Assembly: GCF_900105865.1 (NCBI RefSeq)
Contig: NZ_LT629804.1
Coordinates: 62,001-126,000, forward strand
Reading direction: 5' to 3'
Source of the DNA: Arcanobacterium phocae
Lineage (GTDB): Bacteria; Actinomycetota; Actinomycetes; Actinomycetales; Actinomycetaceae
DNA: 64,000 nt
The translations under genes and the position numbers were made by a program. Below the pieces are notes generated by a model. It saw nothing but the letters and a program-made list of their open reading frames with translations, had not been told where the DNA came from and searched no databases. Shown here one piece after another: positions 9,183 through 18,114 of this stretch. The first letter of the stretch is position 1, and every line of letters starts with the position of its first letter.

Positions 9183-10576
9183 GAATCGATTTCTCTCATG
9201 TTATTGCTGAGCTAAAACCGTGGATCGGCGGGGCGCGCTGGTTCCGCGGTTCGCAAGCCAAACAGATTACTGTGCTGGCAAGCTGTGCCTTACCGTCAAC
9301 TGCCGACGATTCCCAAACCATTATCCACGTGCTCGATATCGACGGCCTTGTTTTTAGCGTGCCGTTGACCTATCAGATCGGAGCCCAAGAAGGCGCCGGA
9401 CTTATCGGGATAATCGATGGAGGTAACAGCGATTCCGCGGCAGTGACGATATTCGATGCTACTGACCATCCCCATGGACAATCCGATCTCTACGCGTTGC
9501 TCGGGGGGACGACGGCGAACACTCCTACCCCGGCATTCACCGTTGACAATACTGGCGAAAACCTAGCACTCCGCCTCACCCCGGCCCGCAATTGCACTCA
9601 ATTGCCACACCCAGTTAGTGCACACAAACTAACATCCGAGCAGTCAAATACGTCGATTATTTACCGCTACGATTCCGGTCTCTCCGGAGATCCCGTCGGC
9701 TTGATATGCAAGCTATTCCGAGTAGTCAATGCAGGGCACAATCCAGATGTTGAACTACAGCAAGCCCTCGATGCTCGGGGTGTTTCCAGCGTGCCACGCC
9801 AATATGGTTCAGTTATTGGATCGTGGCCGGGCGTAGATTACGCTGACTTGTTCGTCGCTCAAGAATTCCTTGCCGGCTCAGTAGATGCCTGGCAAGTTTT
9901 CACCGACGAATTAAACACGCATGGACCGGTCATGTCTGCCCCGCAGCGGGAACGAATCACCGCGTTAGGAGCCATGACTCGCGAGATTCACCAACAGTTA
10001 GCCCAACGTTTCGGAACACGTAAGATTTCGCCTGAGTCCGTCGTCGAAACATGGAAAGAACGCGCATCCCAAGCGTTACGCGACGCCCCGCAACTCAGTA
10101 ATACGCAAGCCGATATTTTTGCCGTTTACGACGACGTCGCCCACATCGATTGGCCACTCGGACAACGCATCCACGGTGACTATCACCTGGGCCAAGTCCT
10201 CGATGTTCCACACCGCGGCTGGGTAGCATTGGATTTCGAAGGTGAACCATTACGCCCCCTGGCTCAGCGGACTGAACCTGATTTGGCGTTGCGCGATGTT
10301 GCTGGCATGATTCGATCGTTCCATTATGCTGCTGGTTCGGCCGCCAAAGCCGGTGCTGATAAGCACCAATGCGACGTGTGGGCGCAAGAAGCTCGCACCG
10401 CGTTTCTGGATGGCTACGGTGTTTTAGACGCTACCGCTATGCGCCTTCTGAATGCACTTATTTTGGACAAAGCTCTTTACGAAGTCAGCTACGAAGCGAT
10501 TTCACGCCCCCATTGGATCGATATTCCTCTCGCCGGAGTAAAAACTGCACTTTTCTTTTCAAAACATACCGATTAA
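9179..10576 (+). CDS. mak: Maltokinase
   Basis: ATP-dependent phosphorylation of maltose to maltose-1-phosphate, the GlgE substrate. The 465 residues match Mak/Pep2 length. The kinase-like catalytic site is visible as HGDYHLGQ with Asp334 and the metal-binding LDFEGEP with Asp352. The N-terminal cap begins with the typical KPWIGGARWFRG. The ATG overlaps the treS stop by 4 bases (ATGA), indicating translational coupling. It separates treS from glgB. Confidence 0.93.
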   Translation: MRIDFSHVIAELKPWIGGARWFRGSQAKQITVLASCALPSTADDSQTIIHVLDIDGLVFSVPLTYQIGAQEGAGLIGIIDGGNSDSAAVTIFDATDHPHGQSDLYALLGGTTANTPTPAFTVDNTGENLALRLTPARNCTQLPHPVSAHKLTSEQSNTSIIYRYDSGLSGDPVGLICKLFRVVNAGHNPDVELQQALDARGVSSVPRQYGSVIGSWPGVDYADLFVAQEFLAGSVDAWQVFTDELNTHGPVMSAPQRERITALGAMTREIHQQLAQRFGTRKISPESVVETWKERASQALRDAPQLSNTQADIFAVYDDVAHIDWPLGQRIHGDYHLGQVLDVPHRGWVALDFEGEPLRPLAQRTEPDLALRDVAGMIRSFHYAAGSAAKAGADKHQCDVWAQEARTAFLDGYGVLDATAMRLLNALILDKALYEVSYEAISRPHWIDIPLAGVKTALFFSKHTD

Positions 10577-10614
10577 TAGATGTACATCACACAAAAACAT
10601 GGGAAAATAGATTT

Positions 10615-12798
10615 ATGAACGCACAATTAGAACCAATTCATGTTGGCACCGATATCCTCGATGCCATCTCCAACGGCTACTATCACGCACCACACGATAT
10701 TCTCGGACCACATTCGGACGGCAACAACGTGACAGTGCGCGTCATTCGGCAACTGGCAGACGAAGTTACTGTTATTACTTCGAATGACGAATACCCGGCT
10801 ACCCACGAATACAACGGTGTATGGGTGGCGGTGTTACCCGGAAAAGATATTCGCGACTATCGCATCCGTGCCCGCTACGGCGATTTCGATTCCATCGGCG
10901 ACGATGGATATCGTTTCTTGCCAACTGTTGGTGAAATGGACATCTACCTCTTTAACGAGGGACGCCATGAGCGCCTCTGGGAGGTGATGGGTGCACATCT
11001 ACGAACCTATGAGACTTTGATGGGCCCTGTTTCTGGAACTGCCTTTGCAGTATGGGCTCCGAATGCGAAAGCCGTGCGCGTCGTCGGCGATTTCAATGCT
11101 TGGAACGGAACTGTCTCTGCTATGCGCACGATGGGCGCATCGGGCGTGTGGGAACTATTCGTCCCGGGTGCCAAAGAAGGCGCCCGTTACAAGTTTGAAA
11201 TCCAATATGCGGACGGCTCCTGGCATCAGAAGGCCGATCCTTTTGCACGCCGCACCGAGGTTCCACCGTCAACCGCATCCATCATTACGGATACCCATTT
11301 TGATTGGAACGACGAAGAATGGGTCACTAAACGTGGCGAAATTGATCCACACACGGGTCCAATTTCTATTTACGAAGTACACCTCGGCTCGTGGCGGATG
11401 GGCCTCGATTTCAAAGACCTAGCAGAACAGTTGATCGGCCACGTCAAGTACTTGGGCTTCACTCACGTTGAGTTCATGCCGCTGGCAGAGCATCCGTTCG
11501 GTCCATCGTGGGGATACCAGGTTACTGGCTACTACTCCCCAACCGCTCGCTTTGGAAGCCCTGATGAGCTCCGTTATCTCATCAACGAACTACATAAGGC
11601 CGGCATCGGCGTCATCATGGACTGGGTTCCAGCCCACTTCCCGAAGGACGATTGGGCACTGGCCCGATTCGATGGCACTCCACTGTTTGAAGATCCAAAC
11701 CCGTTACGTGGCGAACATCCAGACTGGGGCACATATGTGTTCAACTTTGGCCGTAACGAGGTGAAGAACTTCCTAGTAGCCAATGCACTTTACTGGCTCG
11801 AAGAGTTCCATATCGACGGTATCCGTGTCGACGCCGTTGCATCTATGCTCTACCTTGACTACTCACGTCAAGCTGGACAATGGGAGCCGAACCAGTACGG
11901 TGGCCGAGAAAACCTCGAAGCAATTTCGTTCATTCAAGAAACGAATGCTACCGCCTACCGAAACCATCCAGGCATCATGATGATCGCAGAGGAATCCACC
12001 TCATGGGAAGGCGTCACCCGGATGACCACCGAAGGCGGACTCGGATACGGCCTAAAGTGGAATATGGGCTGGATGAATGACACCCTGCGCTACATGCAAG
12101 AAGAGCCAATCAACCGGCGCTGGCACCATGGCGAAATCACCTTCTCCTTGGTGTACGCATTCTCTGAGCAGTTCGCATTGCCTATCTCGCACGACGAAGT
12201 CGTTCACGGAAAAGGCTCTCTATACGAAAAGATGCCTGGCGACGCTTGGCAAAAGCTAGCTGGTGTACGATTGCTGTTCGGTTATCAGTGGGCGCATCCA
12301 GGCAAGCAGCTTTTGTTCATGGGTCAAGAGTTCGCTCAGATCTCGGAATGGAACGAAGGCAAGGGTCTTGATTGGTGGTTGATTGACAATCCAAATCATG
12401 ATGGTGTCATGTCCTGCTTAGCTCGGTTGAACCAGGTCTACAAAGAGCATCCAGCCTTGTGGTCGGACGATTTCACCCAGCGTGGTTTCGAATGGATTGA
12501 CGGATCCGACGGCGACAATAACGTCCTAACATTCATCCGTAAGTCCTCGATTGACGACGACGTCGTTGTTGCCGCGATCAACTTCGCCGGTACACCACAT
12601 ATGGACTACCGCATCGGCTTACCAGAAGCTGGTGAATGGGAAGAGATCGTCAACACTGACGCCCTCGAATACGGCGGTTCTGGCGTTGGGAACATGGGCG
12701 CGGTCCACACCGAAGACGTGCCGTGGAACGGCCGGGCACAGTCCGCACTAGTCCAGCTGCCACCGCTCGGCGTCGTCTATCTGACACCGAAGAAGTAG
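10615..12798 (+). CDS. glgB: 1,4-alpha-glucan branching enzyme
   Basis: Introduces alpha-1,6 branches into the linear glucan made by GlgE. The 727 residues comprise N-terminal CBM48-like modules (VWAPNAKAVRVVGDFNAW) and a GH13 barrel with VEFMPLAEHPF, DWVPAHFPKDDW, nucleophile Asp406 in DGIRVDAVASMLY, acid/base Glu459 in MIAEESTSW and LPISHDEVVHGKGS. The frame stays open upstream to 10369, overlapping mak, but the ATG at 10615 gives the normal N-terminus and follows a GGGA about 11 bases away. A hairpin follows the stop. Confidence 0.95.
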   Translation: MNAQLEPIHVGTDILDAISNGYYHAPHDILGPHSDGNNVTVRVIRQLADEVTVITSNDEYPATHEYNGVWVAVLPGKDIRDYRIRARYGDFDSIGDDGYRFLPTVGEMDIYLFNEGRHERLWEVMGAHLRTYETLMGPVSGTAFAVWAPNAKAVRVVGDFNAWNGTVSAMRTMGASGVWELFVPGAKEGARYKFEIQYADGSWHQKADPFARRTEVPPSTASIITDTHFDWNDEEWVTKRGEIDPHTGPISIYEVHLGSWRMGLDFKDLAEQLIGHVKYLGFTHVEFMPLAEHPFGPSWGYQVTGYYSPTARFGSPDELRYLINELHKAGIGVIMDWVPAHFPKDDWALARFDGTPLFEDPNPLRGEHPDWGTYVFNFGRNEVKNFLVANALYWLEEFHIDGIRVDAVASMLYLDYSRQAGQWEPNQYGGRENLEAISFIQETNATAYRNHPGIMMIAEESTSWEGVTRMTTEGGLGYGLKWNMGWMNDTLRYMQEEPINRRWHHGEITFSLVYAFSEQFALPISHDEVVHGKGSLYEKMPGDAWQKLAGVRLLFGYQWAHPGKQLLFMGQEFAQISEWNEGKGLDWWLIDNPNHDGVMSCLARLNQVYKEHPALWSDDFTQRGFEWIDGSDGDNNVLTFIRKSSIDDDVVVAAINFAGTPHMDYRIGLPEAGEWEEIVNTDALEYGGSGVGNMGAVHTEDVPWNGRAQSALVQLPPLGVVYLTPKK

Positions 12799-12812
12799 CA
12801 TACTAGATCATG

Positions 12813-12851
12813 TTGAGGGGCCCAGGTTCGTAATGAACCTGAGCCCCTCAA
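12813..12851 (+). terminator. Hairpin terminator of the glgE operon
   Basis: 17-base arms (12813-12829 and 12835-12851) with one mismatch and a 5-base loop, 15 bases after the glgB stop. No T-tract follows. Confidence 0.75.
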
Positions 12852-12903
12852 CTATGCCATACCCCAGATACTGTCTGAGAGAATCGCTTCAGCTAAGAAC
12901 ATA

Positions 12904-12940
12904 AAGTGGCGGGATGAGCAGTGCGCTCATCCCGCCACTT
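12904..12940 (-). terminator. Hairpin terminator of the maltose transporter operon
   Basis: Perfect 16-base arms (12904-12919 and 12925-12940) with a 5-base loop, 11 bases beyond the malG stop. On the left-reading strand it runs into a short T-rich stretch (ACTTTATG). Confidence 0.8.
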
Positions 12941-12950
12941 AACTTGAGGC

Positions 12951-13844
12951 TTAGCCCTTCACAGCGCCACCGGTCAAACCAGAGACAATGTACTTTTGCA
13001 AGAACAAGAAGAGCAACAGAATCGGAACAGCCGCGATGATGGAACCCGCCGCGAACCAGTCCCAATTCTTTTCGTTGCCGCCAACCCACAGGTTCATACC
13101 GACTGCTAGTGTCCAGTTCTCTTGGGACGTGAGAATTGTACGCGCCAGAATGAAGTCATTAAAGGAGCTAATAAAGCTTAACAGCCCCACAACGGCGAGA
13201 ATCGGTATCACGAGTGGCATAATGATGGTCCAGTACACCTGAGCGTGCGTAGCACCGTCAATCTTTGCAGCTTCATCTAGTTCCATCGGAATGGAATTAA
13301 AGAAGCCATACATAAGGAAGGTGTTAGCACCCAATGCGCCACCGAGGTAAACACAGATCAGCGCTAACTTCGAGTCAATACCGAGTACTGGGAAAACATC
13401 TCCCAGGGTGGTTAGCAACAAGAAGATCGCAACGAAGGTCAACAGCTGAGGGAACATCTGAATAACCATCAAGGACATCAGCGTCATCCTGCGTCCGGAG
13501 AACCGGAAACGAGAGAACGCATAAGCCGCTGCGGCACCCATCAGGACTGTTCCGATAGCAGTAGAGACACCAACGATCAGAGTGTTCGAGAACCACGTCC
13601 AGAACATTGTGTCTGACAATTCAGTGAAGTTTTGTGCCGACACTGATGAGAACATCTTGTTCGCACCCGTAAGAGTGGTTTTGATATTCGGATTTAGCGC
13701 TGCCGAGATAATGTACAGGATTGGAAATGCCGCATAGAGCACTGCCAAAATTGCGATGACATGCCGGAAACCAGTCTCACGGAACCATTTCCCGAACGGA
13801 ACTTTATTTGCTGTTACCGCTGGAGCTACAACAGTTTTTTCCAT
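12951..13844 (-). CDS. malG: Maltose/maltodextrin ABC transporter permease MalG
   Basis: Inner-membrane permease of a carbohydrate-uptake-1 ABC importer, with about six transmembrane helices. The EAA loop that contacts the ATPase is clear: ELDEAAKIDGATHAQVYWTIIMPL, split here as the conserved EAAKIDGA core and its hydrophobic tail. The ATG at 13844 is 10 bases after a GGAGG and is preferred to a GTG at 13850 that overlaps the malF stop. No ATPase gene is in the operon, so a shared MsiK/MalK-type ATPase encoded elsewhere is expected. Confidence 0.93.
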   Translation of the reverse strand: MEKTVVAPAVTANKVPFGKWFRETGFRHVIAILAVLYAAFPILYIISAALNPNIKTTLTGANKMFSSVSAQNFTELSDTMFWTWFSNTLIVGVSTAIGTVLMGAAAAYAFSRFRFSGRRMTLMSLMVIQMFPQLLTFVAIFLLLTTLGDVFPVLGIDSKLALICVYLGGALGANTFLMYGFFNSIPMELDEAAKIDGATHAQVYWTIIMPLVIPILAVVGLLSFISSFNDFILARTILTSQENWTLAVGMNLWVGGNEKNWDWFAAGSIIAAVPILLLFLFLQKYIVSGLTGGAVKG

Positions 13845-13846
13845 GA

Positions 13847-15463
13847 TCACAGCGCCTCCATCGACTTAGACTTCTTAAAGGAGTAGAGCGATACCGATCC
13901 AACGATCAAGAAGATAACTAGCGACATTGCCGCAGCCAAGCCGTAATTAGGTGCAGCCTCACCGGTCAAACCGGCTATCTTGTAAACCATCGAAATCAAA
14001 ATATCAGTATGTCCAACTGGAACAGACGCATCACTCATTCGTGGGCCTCCTCCGTTCAACATGTATATCAAGTTGAAGTTGTTGAAGTTGAAGGCGAATG
14101 AAGCAATAAGGAGCGGGGTTAGCGAAATCATTAGCTGTGGCAACGTCACGTTGCGCCACACCTGGAACGAGGTCGCTCCGTCGATCTTAGCTGCTTCAGT
14201 TAACTCACCTGGAATCGCTTGCAAAGCACCGGTAACGATCAAGAACATGTATGGGAAGCCCATCCATAAGTTGACCAGGATTACCGAAACTTTAGCCATC
14301 GTTGGATCCGTTAGCCACGGAATTTCTAGGCCAAGCATCTGGTTGAAGAAACCATAGCTACGATTCATCAAACCTGCAAACAAGAACGCCGTCATGAATG
14401 ATGGGAATGCATACGGCAGTAGCAGCAATGTTCGATAAATCTTGCGTCCCTTCAATCGTTCGTCGTTCAAAACGATTGCTAAGGCCATGCCCAACAAGAA
14501 TGTCGTAACAACAGACATGAAGGCGAAGATAACGTTCCAAACAAGAACTTGGAAGAACGGCTGAGCGTAACGGCTATCACCGAAGCCCCTCACGAAGTTG
14601 TCAAATCCGACGACGACGCGCCAACCCACATTGATGGTTGATCCGTCTTCAGCTTCGAAGAAACCCGTCTCTTCGTTGGCTGTGAAGACTGTTCCAGTTG
14701 ATAGGTCCGTCATGGTGTCAGCGTCAGCATCATATTTCACGGTTGAAATGAACTGATAGCCAACGGTACCGGTCTGCGTTCCGATAGCTCCCTCATCAGG
14801 GTCGTTGCTGATTGGAACACGAAGCTGGGTAACCTCATCTTGCCGTGCACCAAGTTCAGATAATGGAACAAGCGTGTAGCCAGATACTTCAGTAATTTGA
14901 GTTCCGGAGAACTTTCCAGCTACTTCAGAAAGCTGCTCTTTTTCAGTTCCAGCTTTCAAGACTTTTTCTTCCGGGTCAATAACAGCGAAACCGAGTTCCC
15001 CGTCCTTCTCAACTACAGCAAGTGGGTACTGAGGAGAATTCTCGACACGTTGAGATGAGTTTTGCAAAAGAATGGACTCGATAGCAGTCTGCTTATCCAA
15101 CGTGTGCTGATGCCCGTAGTTTGTGAAAGCGATATATGCGGTGTACACGATAACAAACGCCTGGAAGATCAGCAAGAATACGAGACCTGGAGCCAAATAC
15201 TTCAATGCTAAAGTGCGGCGTGAAAAATATACCCAGTCTAAAGCAAGGAGCAAAACTACCATGAGGCTTCCAAGCGTAAGGGACCCTACGCCGAAAGCGG
15301 TGAAAATAATAAAAATACCTAGTGCGTTGACGATACCCATCAACACGAGTTTGGTTATGAAGCCAGCTCCCCATTTCGTTGCGGAAGAGTCAAGCTTGGC
15401 CCGTTCTACCCGTTGTGCTGCGCGTTTCTTCGACGCCTCGCTAGGCTTGATCATCTGCGACAT
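13847..15463 (-). CDS. malF: Maltose/maltodextrin ABC transporter permease MalF
   Basis: Partner permease of MalG. The 538 residues include three N-terminal transmembrane helices, a large extracytoplasmic domain (about residues 100-270, corresponding to the MalF P2 loop that contacts the binding protein) and a C-terminal permease core with the EAA motif TEAAKIDGATSFQVWRNVTL. The ATG at 15463 has an AGGAG 6 bases upstream; the frame is open a little further but without a ribosome-binding site. Its 3' end overlaps or abuts malG. Confidence 0.93.
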   Translation of the reverse strand: MSQMIKPSEASKKRAAQRVERAKLDSSATKWGAGFITKLVLMGIVNALGIFIIFTAFGVGSLTLGSLMVVLLLALDWVYFSRRTLALKYLAPGLVFLLIFQAFVIVYTAYIAFTNYGHQHTLDKQTAIESILLQNSSQRVENSPQYPLAVVEKDGELGFAVIDPEEKVLKAGTEKEQLSEVAGKFSGTQITEVSGYTLVPLSELGARQDEVTQLRVPISNDPDEGAIGTQTGTVGYQFISTVKYDADADTMTDLSTGTVFTANEETGFFEAEDGSTINVGWRVVVGFDNFVRGFGDSRYAQPFFQVLVWNVIFAFMSVVTTFLLGMALAIVLNDERLKGRKIYRTLLLLPYAFPSFMTAFLFAGLMNRSYGFFNQMLGLEIPWLTDPTMAKVSVILVNLWMGFPYMFLIVTGALQAIPGELTEAAKIDGATSFQVWRNVTLPQLMISLTPLLIASFAFNFNNFNLIYMLNGGGPRMSDASVPVGHTDILISMVYKIAGLTGEAAPNYGLAAAMSLVIFLIVGSVSLYSFKKSKSMEAL

Positions 15464-15483
15464 TTTATTCTCCTGATAAGAGG

Positions 15484-15517
15484 GCGGCCTCGCCATACCA
15501 TGTGACGACGAGGCCGC
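15484..15517 (-). terminator. Hairpin between malE and malF
   Basis: GCGGCCTCG (15484-15492) pairs with CGAGGCCGC (15509-15517) around 16 bases. It lies in the malE-malF gap, where an attenuating or mRNA-stabilising hairpin would let the binding protein be made in excess over the permeases. Confidence 0.55.
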
Positions 15518-15531
15518 TACTCTTAGCTAGA

Positions 15532-16764
15532 TCACTTCTTGGCGATCTCGGTTTCGATGTCTGAGATCATCTTTTCCCACGTTGCGGTTGTATCTCCGCC
15601 ACCCATTACCTGAGCTTCGGTTGCGCCCCAGAAGCCCCATACAGCACCCATCTGTGGGAGTGCTGGCATTGGCAGACCAGCTTCGCCAGCCTTAGCAAAT
15701 CCAGCGGCTACTGGATCAGACTTGATCTTCTCTGCAGAAGCCTTGAGAGCTGGGGTACGCTGACCAGCTTGGTAAAGTGCGTCCTGAACCTCTTCGGTAC
15801 CAACATAGTTGACAAGGAAGTCAGTTGCGAGGAGCTGGTTCTTGGAAGTTGCTGAAATGAAACCGCCCTGAACGCCAACGAATGGAGCAGCAGGCATATC
15901 ACCAGCAGATGGAATTGGATCAACAGCAACGTTCATGCCATCGAAATCGCCGAGCATCCATGGACCACCAAGAATGAATGGAACTTCGCCGTTCTTGAAG
16001 GCTTCGACGACGATATCGTAGGTCCATGCAGTAGAAAGCTCACCGGCAGCAGACTTATCTGCCAACCACTGAGCGAATGCTGCACCCTTTTCGCCACCGA
16101 GGTTAAGCTCAGGCGTGTAGTTGCCATCAGCATCGGTCTTGAATACCGGGCCAGTGAAGGAAGACTCGAATGGGTACATGTGGAACGGATCGCCCTTTTC
16201 GCCAACCTGAACCATAAATGGAGTCTTAGCGCCAGTGGCCTTGCCTGCAGCAATCATTTCATCGAATGTTGCTGGGGTTGGATCCTTGGCGAGATCTGCA
16301 TTGCGGATAATAGCGATGTTCTCTACTGCATAAGGAACACCGTAGGTCGTACCGTCGTACGTAAAGCCCTTGATAGCAATATCTGAGAATTCACTTGCCT
16401 TGTCACCCAATTCGATTGGAGCAACAATACCGTTAGTAACAAATTCGCCCAACCAGTCATGTGCACCGAATGTAATATCTGGGCCCTTACCAGTTGGAAC
16501 CTGGGCGGCAAACTCAGAACGGATCTGATCGTTTTCCTTAACAACCAGTTCAACTTTGTTTCCAGTAGCTTCTTCATACTTATTAGCAGCAATTTCAAAT
16601 GCTGGCTTACGGTTATCATCTACCCAAACGGTAAGAGCTGCATCCGACTTACCTTCAGACGCTTTTGTCTTGCCGTCATCCTTAGCCGAATCATTGGAAC
16701 CACAGGCCGCTAGACCTGCAATTGTCATTCCCGCAACTGCCACGAGTGCAATGCCACGACGCAT
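15532..16764 (-). CDS. malE: Maltose/maltodextrin-binding lipoprotein MalE
   Basis: Extracytoplasmic solute-binding protein of family 1, which delivers malto-oligosaccharides to MalFG. The 410-residue precursor has a lipoprotein signal peptide with lipobox GLAAC, the lipidated cysteine being residue 21. Recognisable family features are LTVWVDDNRKPAFE near the N-terminus, GKGPDITFGAHDWLGEF and the LGGPWMLGDF ligand-side segment. The ATG at 16764 follows GAGGAG; an upstream extension to 16899 reads through the promoter and is rejected. Confidence 0.94.
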   Translation of the reverse strand: MRRGIALVAVAGMTIAGLAACGSNDSAKDDGKTKASEGKSDAALTVWVDDNRKPAFEIAANKYEEATGNKVELVVKENDQIRSEFAAQVPTGKGPDITFGAHDWLGEFVTNGIVAPIELGDKASEFSDIAIKGFTYDGTTYGVPYAVENIAIIRNADLAKDPTPATFDEMIAAGKATGAKTPFMVQVGEKGDPFHMYPFESSFTGPVFKTDADGNYTPELNLGGEKGAAFAQWLADKSAAGELSTAWTYDIVVEAFKNGEVPFILGGPWMLGDFDGMNVAVDPIPSAGDMPAAPFVGVQGGFISATSKNQLLATDFLVNYVGTEEVQDALYQAGQRTPALKASAEKIKSDPVAAGFAKAGEAGLPMPALPQMGAVWGFWGATEAQVMGGGDTTATWEKMISDIETEIAKK

Positions 16765-17083
16765 ATTATTCTCCTCAAGTGTTAAACTTTGGCACCTATA
16801 AGCTTTACGCGAGCACTTCTCATATTGAGCGACGCTGCTCACATGCCGTGATAACAAGTATAGTGACGAATATTCCTTATGCAACATTTTGCACGGCACG
16901 TGTAAAAAAATTATTGATCTGTCATCAAAAATTCACTTTGCACAGCGGTTCATAGGGAGTTCTTTGGATAGAAATTCCTTGCAAAACGAGCAGTTCACAC
17001 CAAATTCACGGTAGTGTAAGGGACTAGGCATAAAATAATTTCTGCAAACTTTCTTCCCGCAAGTCTCAAGCAAAGGAGCTCAC
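16765..17083. other. Divergent malE-malR intergenic region
   Basis: 319 bases without a gene. It holds the malE promoter and operator-like repeats near 16857-16893. On the right-hand side there is a weak promoter candidate for malR, TTCACG (17005-17010) with CATAAA (17029-17034). Several TGCAA/TTGCA half-sites are scattered (near 16938, 16980 and 17042). Confidence 0.5.
16857..16893 (-). promoter_or_regulatory. malE promoter with overlapping operator-like repeat
   Basis: On the left-reading strand TTGCAT (16884-16879) and TATACT (16862-16857) form a -35/-10 pair with a 16-base spacer. The inverted repeat TGCAA-N4-TTGCA (16880-16893) covers the -35 and is the best operator candidate for the divergently encoded LacI-family regulator. 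A second inverted repeat, TGAGC-N6-GCTCA, lies at 16826-16841 just past the expected transcription start. Confidence 0.55.
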
Positions 17084-18094
17084 ATGGCGAAGCGGATTCG
17101 ACTAGCGGATCTTGCAACTCAAGCAGGTGTATCAACAGCTACTGTTTCTCGCGTTCTTAACGGCAAACATTCGGTAGCACCAGAAACACGGCAGGCGGTA
17201 CTCGCCGCATTGGACTTGCTAGGGTATGAACGCCCTGATCAGCTTCGCGAGCGCAACGGCGGACTTATCGGTCTGATACTACCCGAGCTCACCAATCCTA
17301 TTTTTCCACAATTTGCGCAGTCACTCGAAGGCAGCATGGCCATACACGGTTACACGCCACTTGTTGGTACTCAGATCGCTGGTGGCGCTACCGAAGATTC
17401 ATATGTGGAAGCAATGCTCGAGCATCACGTCGATGGGCTAATTTTTGTCTCTGGCCTCCACGCTGACTCAACTGCTAATCTCGAACGATACCACCGTATT
17501 ACTGCCCGAGGGGTCCCTTTCGTCACGATGAATGGATATAATGCTGGACTCGAGACGCCTGATTTTTCTGCCGACGACGCGTCTGCCATTCGTCAAGCAA
17601 TCCGACATCTGGTTGGCTTAGGACACCGGAAAATCGGCTTAGCAACAGGTCCGCTACGTTTTGGACCAGCTCGTACGAAAACAGAAACATTCCTCGAGAC
17701 AATGGCGCGAGTTCTTCCTCATGAAACTCCGTGTCATGCACACACCTTATTTACTGTAGAAGGTGGTTTTTCGGCATGTGCCGAGCTCGTATCGCAAGGT
17801 TGCACGGGAATTATCTTCGCCTCTGACATCATGGCTTTTGGTGCTATCCGCTACTGCCAGTCGTCGGGCATGAGGATTCCAGAAGACTTATCGATCGTAG
17901 GATTCGATGATTCGCCGTTGAACGCTTTTACGAATCCTCCATTAACCACGTTACACCAACCGGTAAAAGCCATGTGCGATGCTGCAGTTACCACTCTTCT
18001 AGGCATGATTAATGGTACTCATTCACCAATCGGCCCCTTACTTTTTGACCCCGAGCTCATTGTTCGTGAATCTACCGCATTACCCCATCGATGA
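17084..18094 (+). CDS. malR: LacI-family transcriptional regulator, probably of maltose genes
   Basis: 336 residues with the standard LacI layout: an N-terminal helix-turn-helix with hinge (LADLATQAGVSTATVSRVLNG core, residues 7-27) followed by a periplasmic-binding-protein-like effector domain (GLILPELTNPIFPQF, GIIFASDIMAFGAI, VGFDDSPLNAFTNPPLTT). An AAAGGAG ribosome-binding site precedes the ATG. Placement between the divergent malEFG operon and an alpha-glucosidase implies control of maltodextrin use; whether it represses or activates cannot be read from sequence. It overlaps or nearly abuts the glucosidase gene. Confidence 0.9.
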   Translation: MAKRIRLADLATQAGVSTATVSRVLNGKHSVAPETRQAVLAALDLLGYERPDQLRERNGGLIGLILPELTNPIFPQFAQSLEGSMAIHGYTPLVGTQIAGGATEDSYVEAMLEHHVDGLIFVSGLHADSTANLERYHRITARGVPFVTMNGYNAGLETPDFSADDASAIRQAIRHLVGLGHRKIGLATGPLRFGPARTKTETFLETMARVLPHETPCHAHTLFTVEGGFSACAELVSQGCTGIIFASDIMAFGAIRYCQSSGMRIPEDLSIVGFDDSPLNAFTNPPLTTLHQPVKAMCDAAVTTLLGMINGTHSPIGPLLFDPELIVRESTALPHR

Positions 18095-18114
18095 CACTAG
18101 TTGGAAGGAACACA

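Noticed and set aside
10369..10614. N-terminal extension of glgB by 82 residues
   Set aside because: It lies inside mak in another frame; the ATG at 10615 gives the standard GlgB N-terminus.
16765..16899. N-terminal extension of MalE
   Set aside because: It would translate the -10/-35 region and bury the lipoprotein signal peptide.
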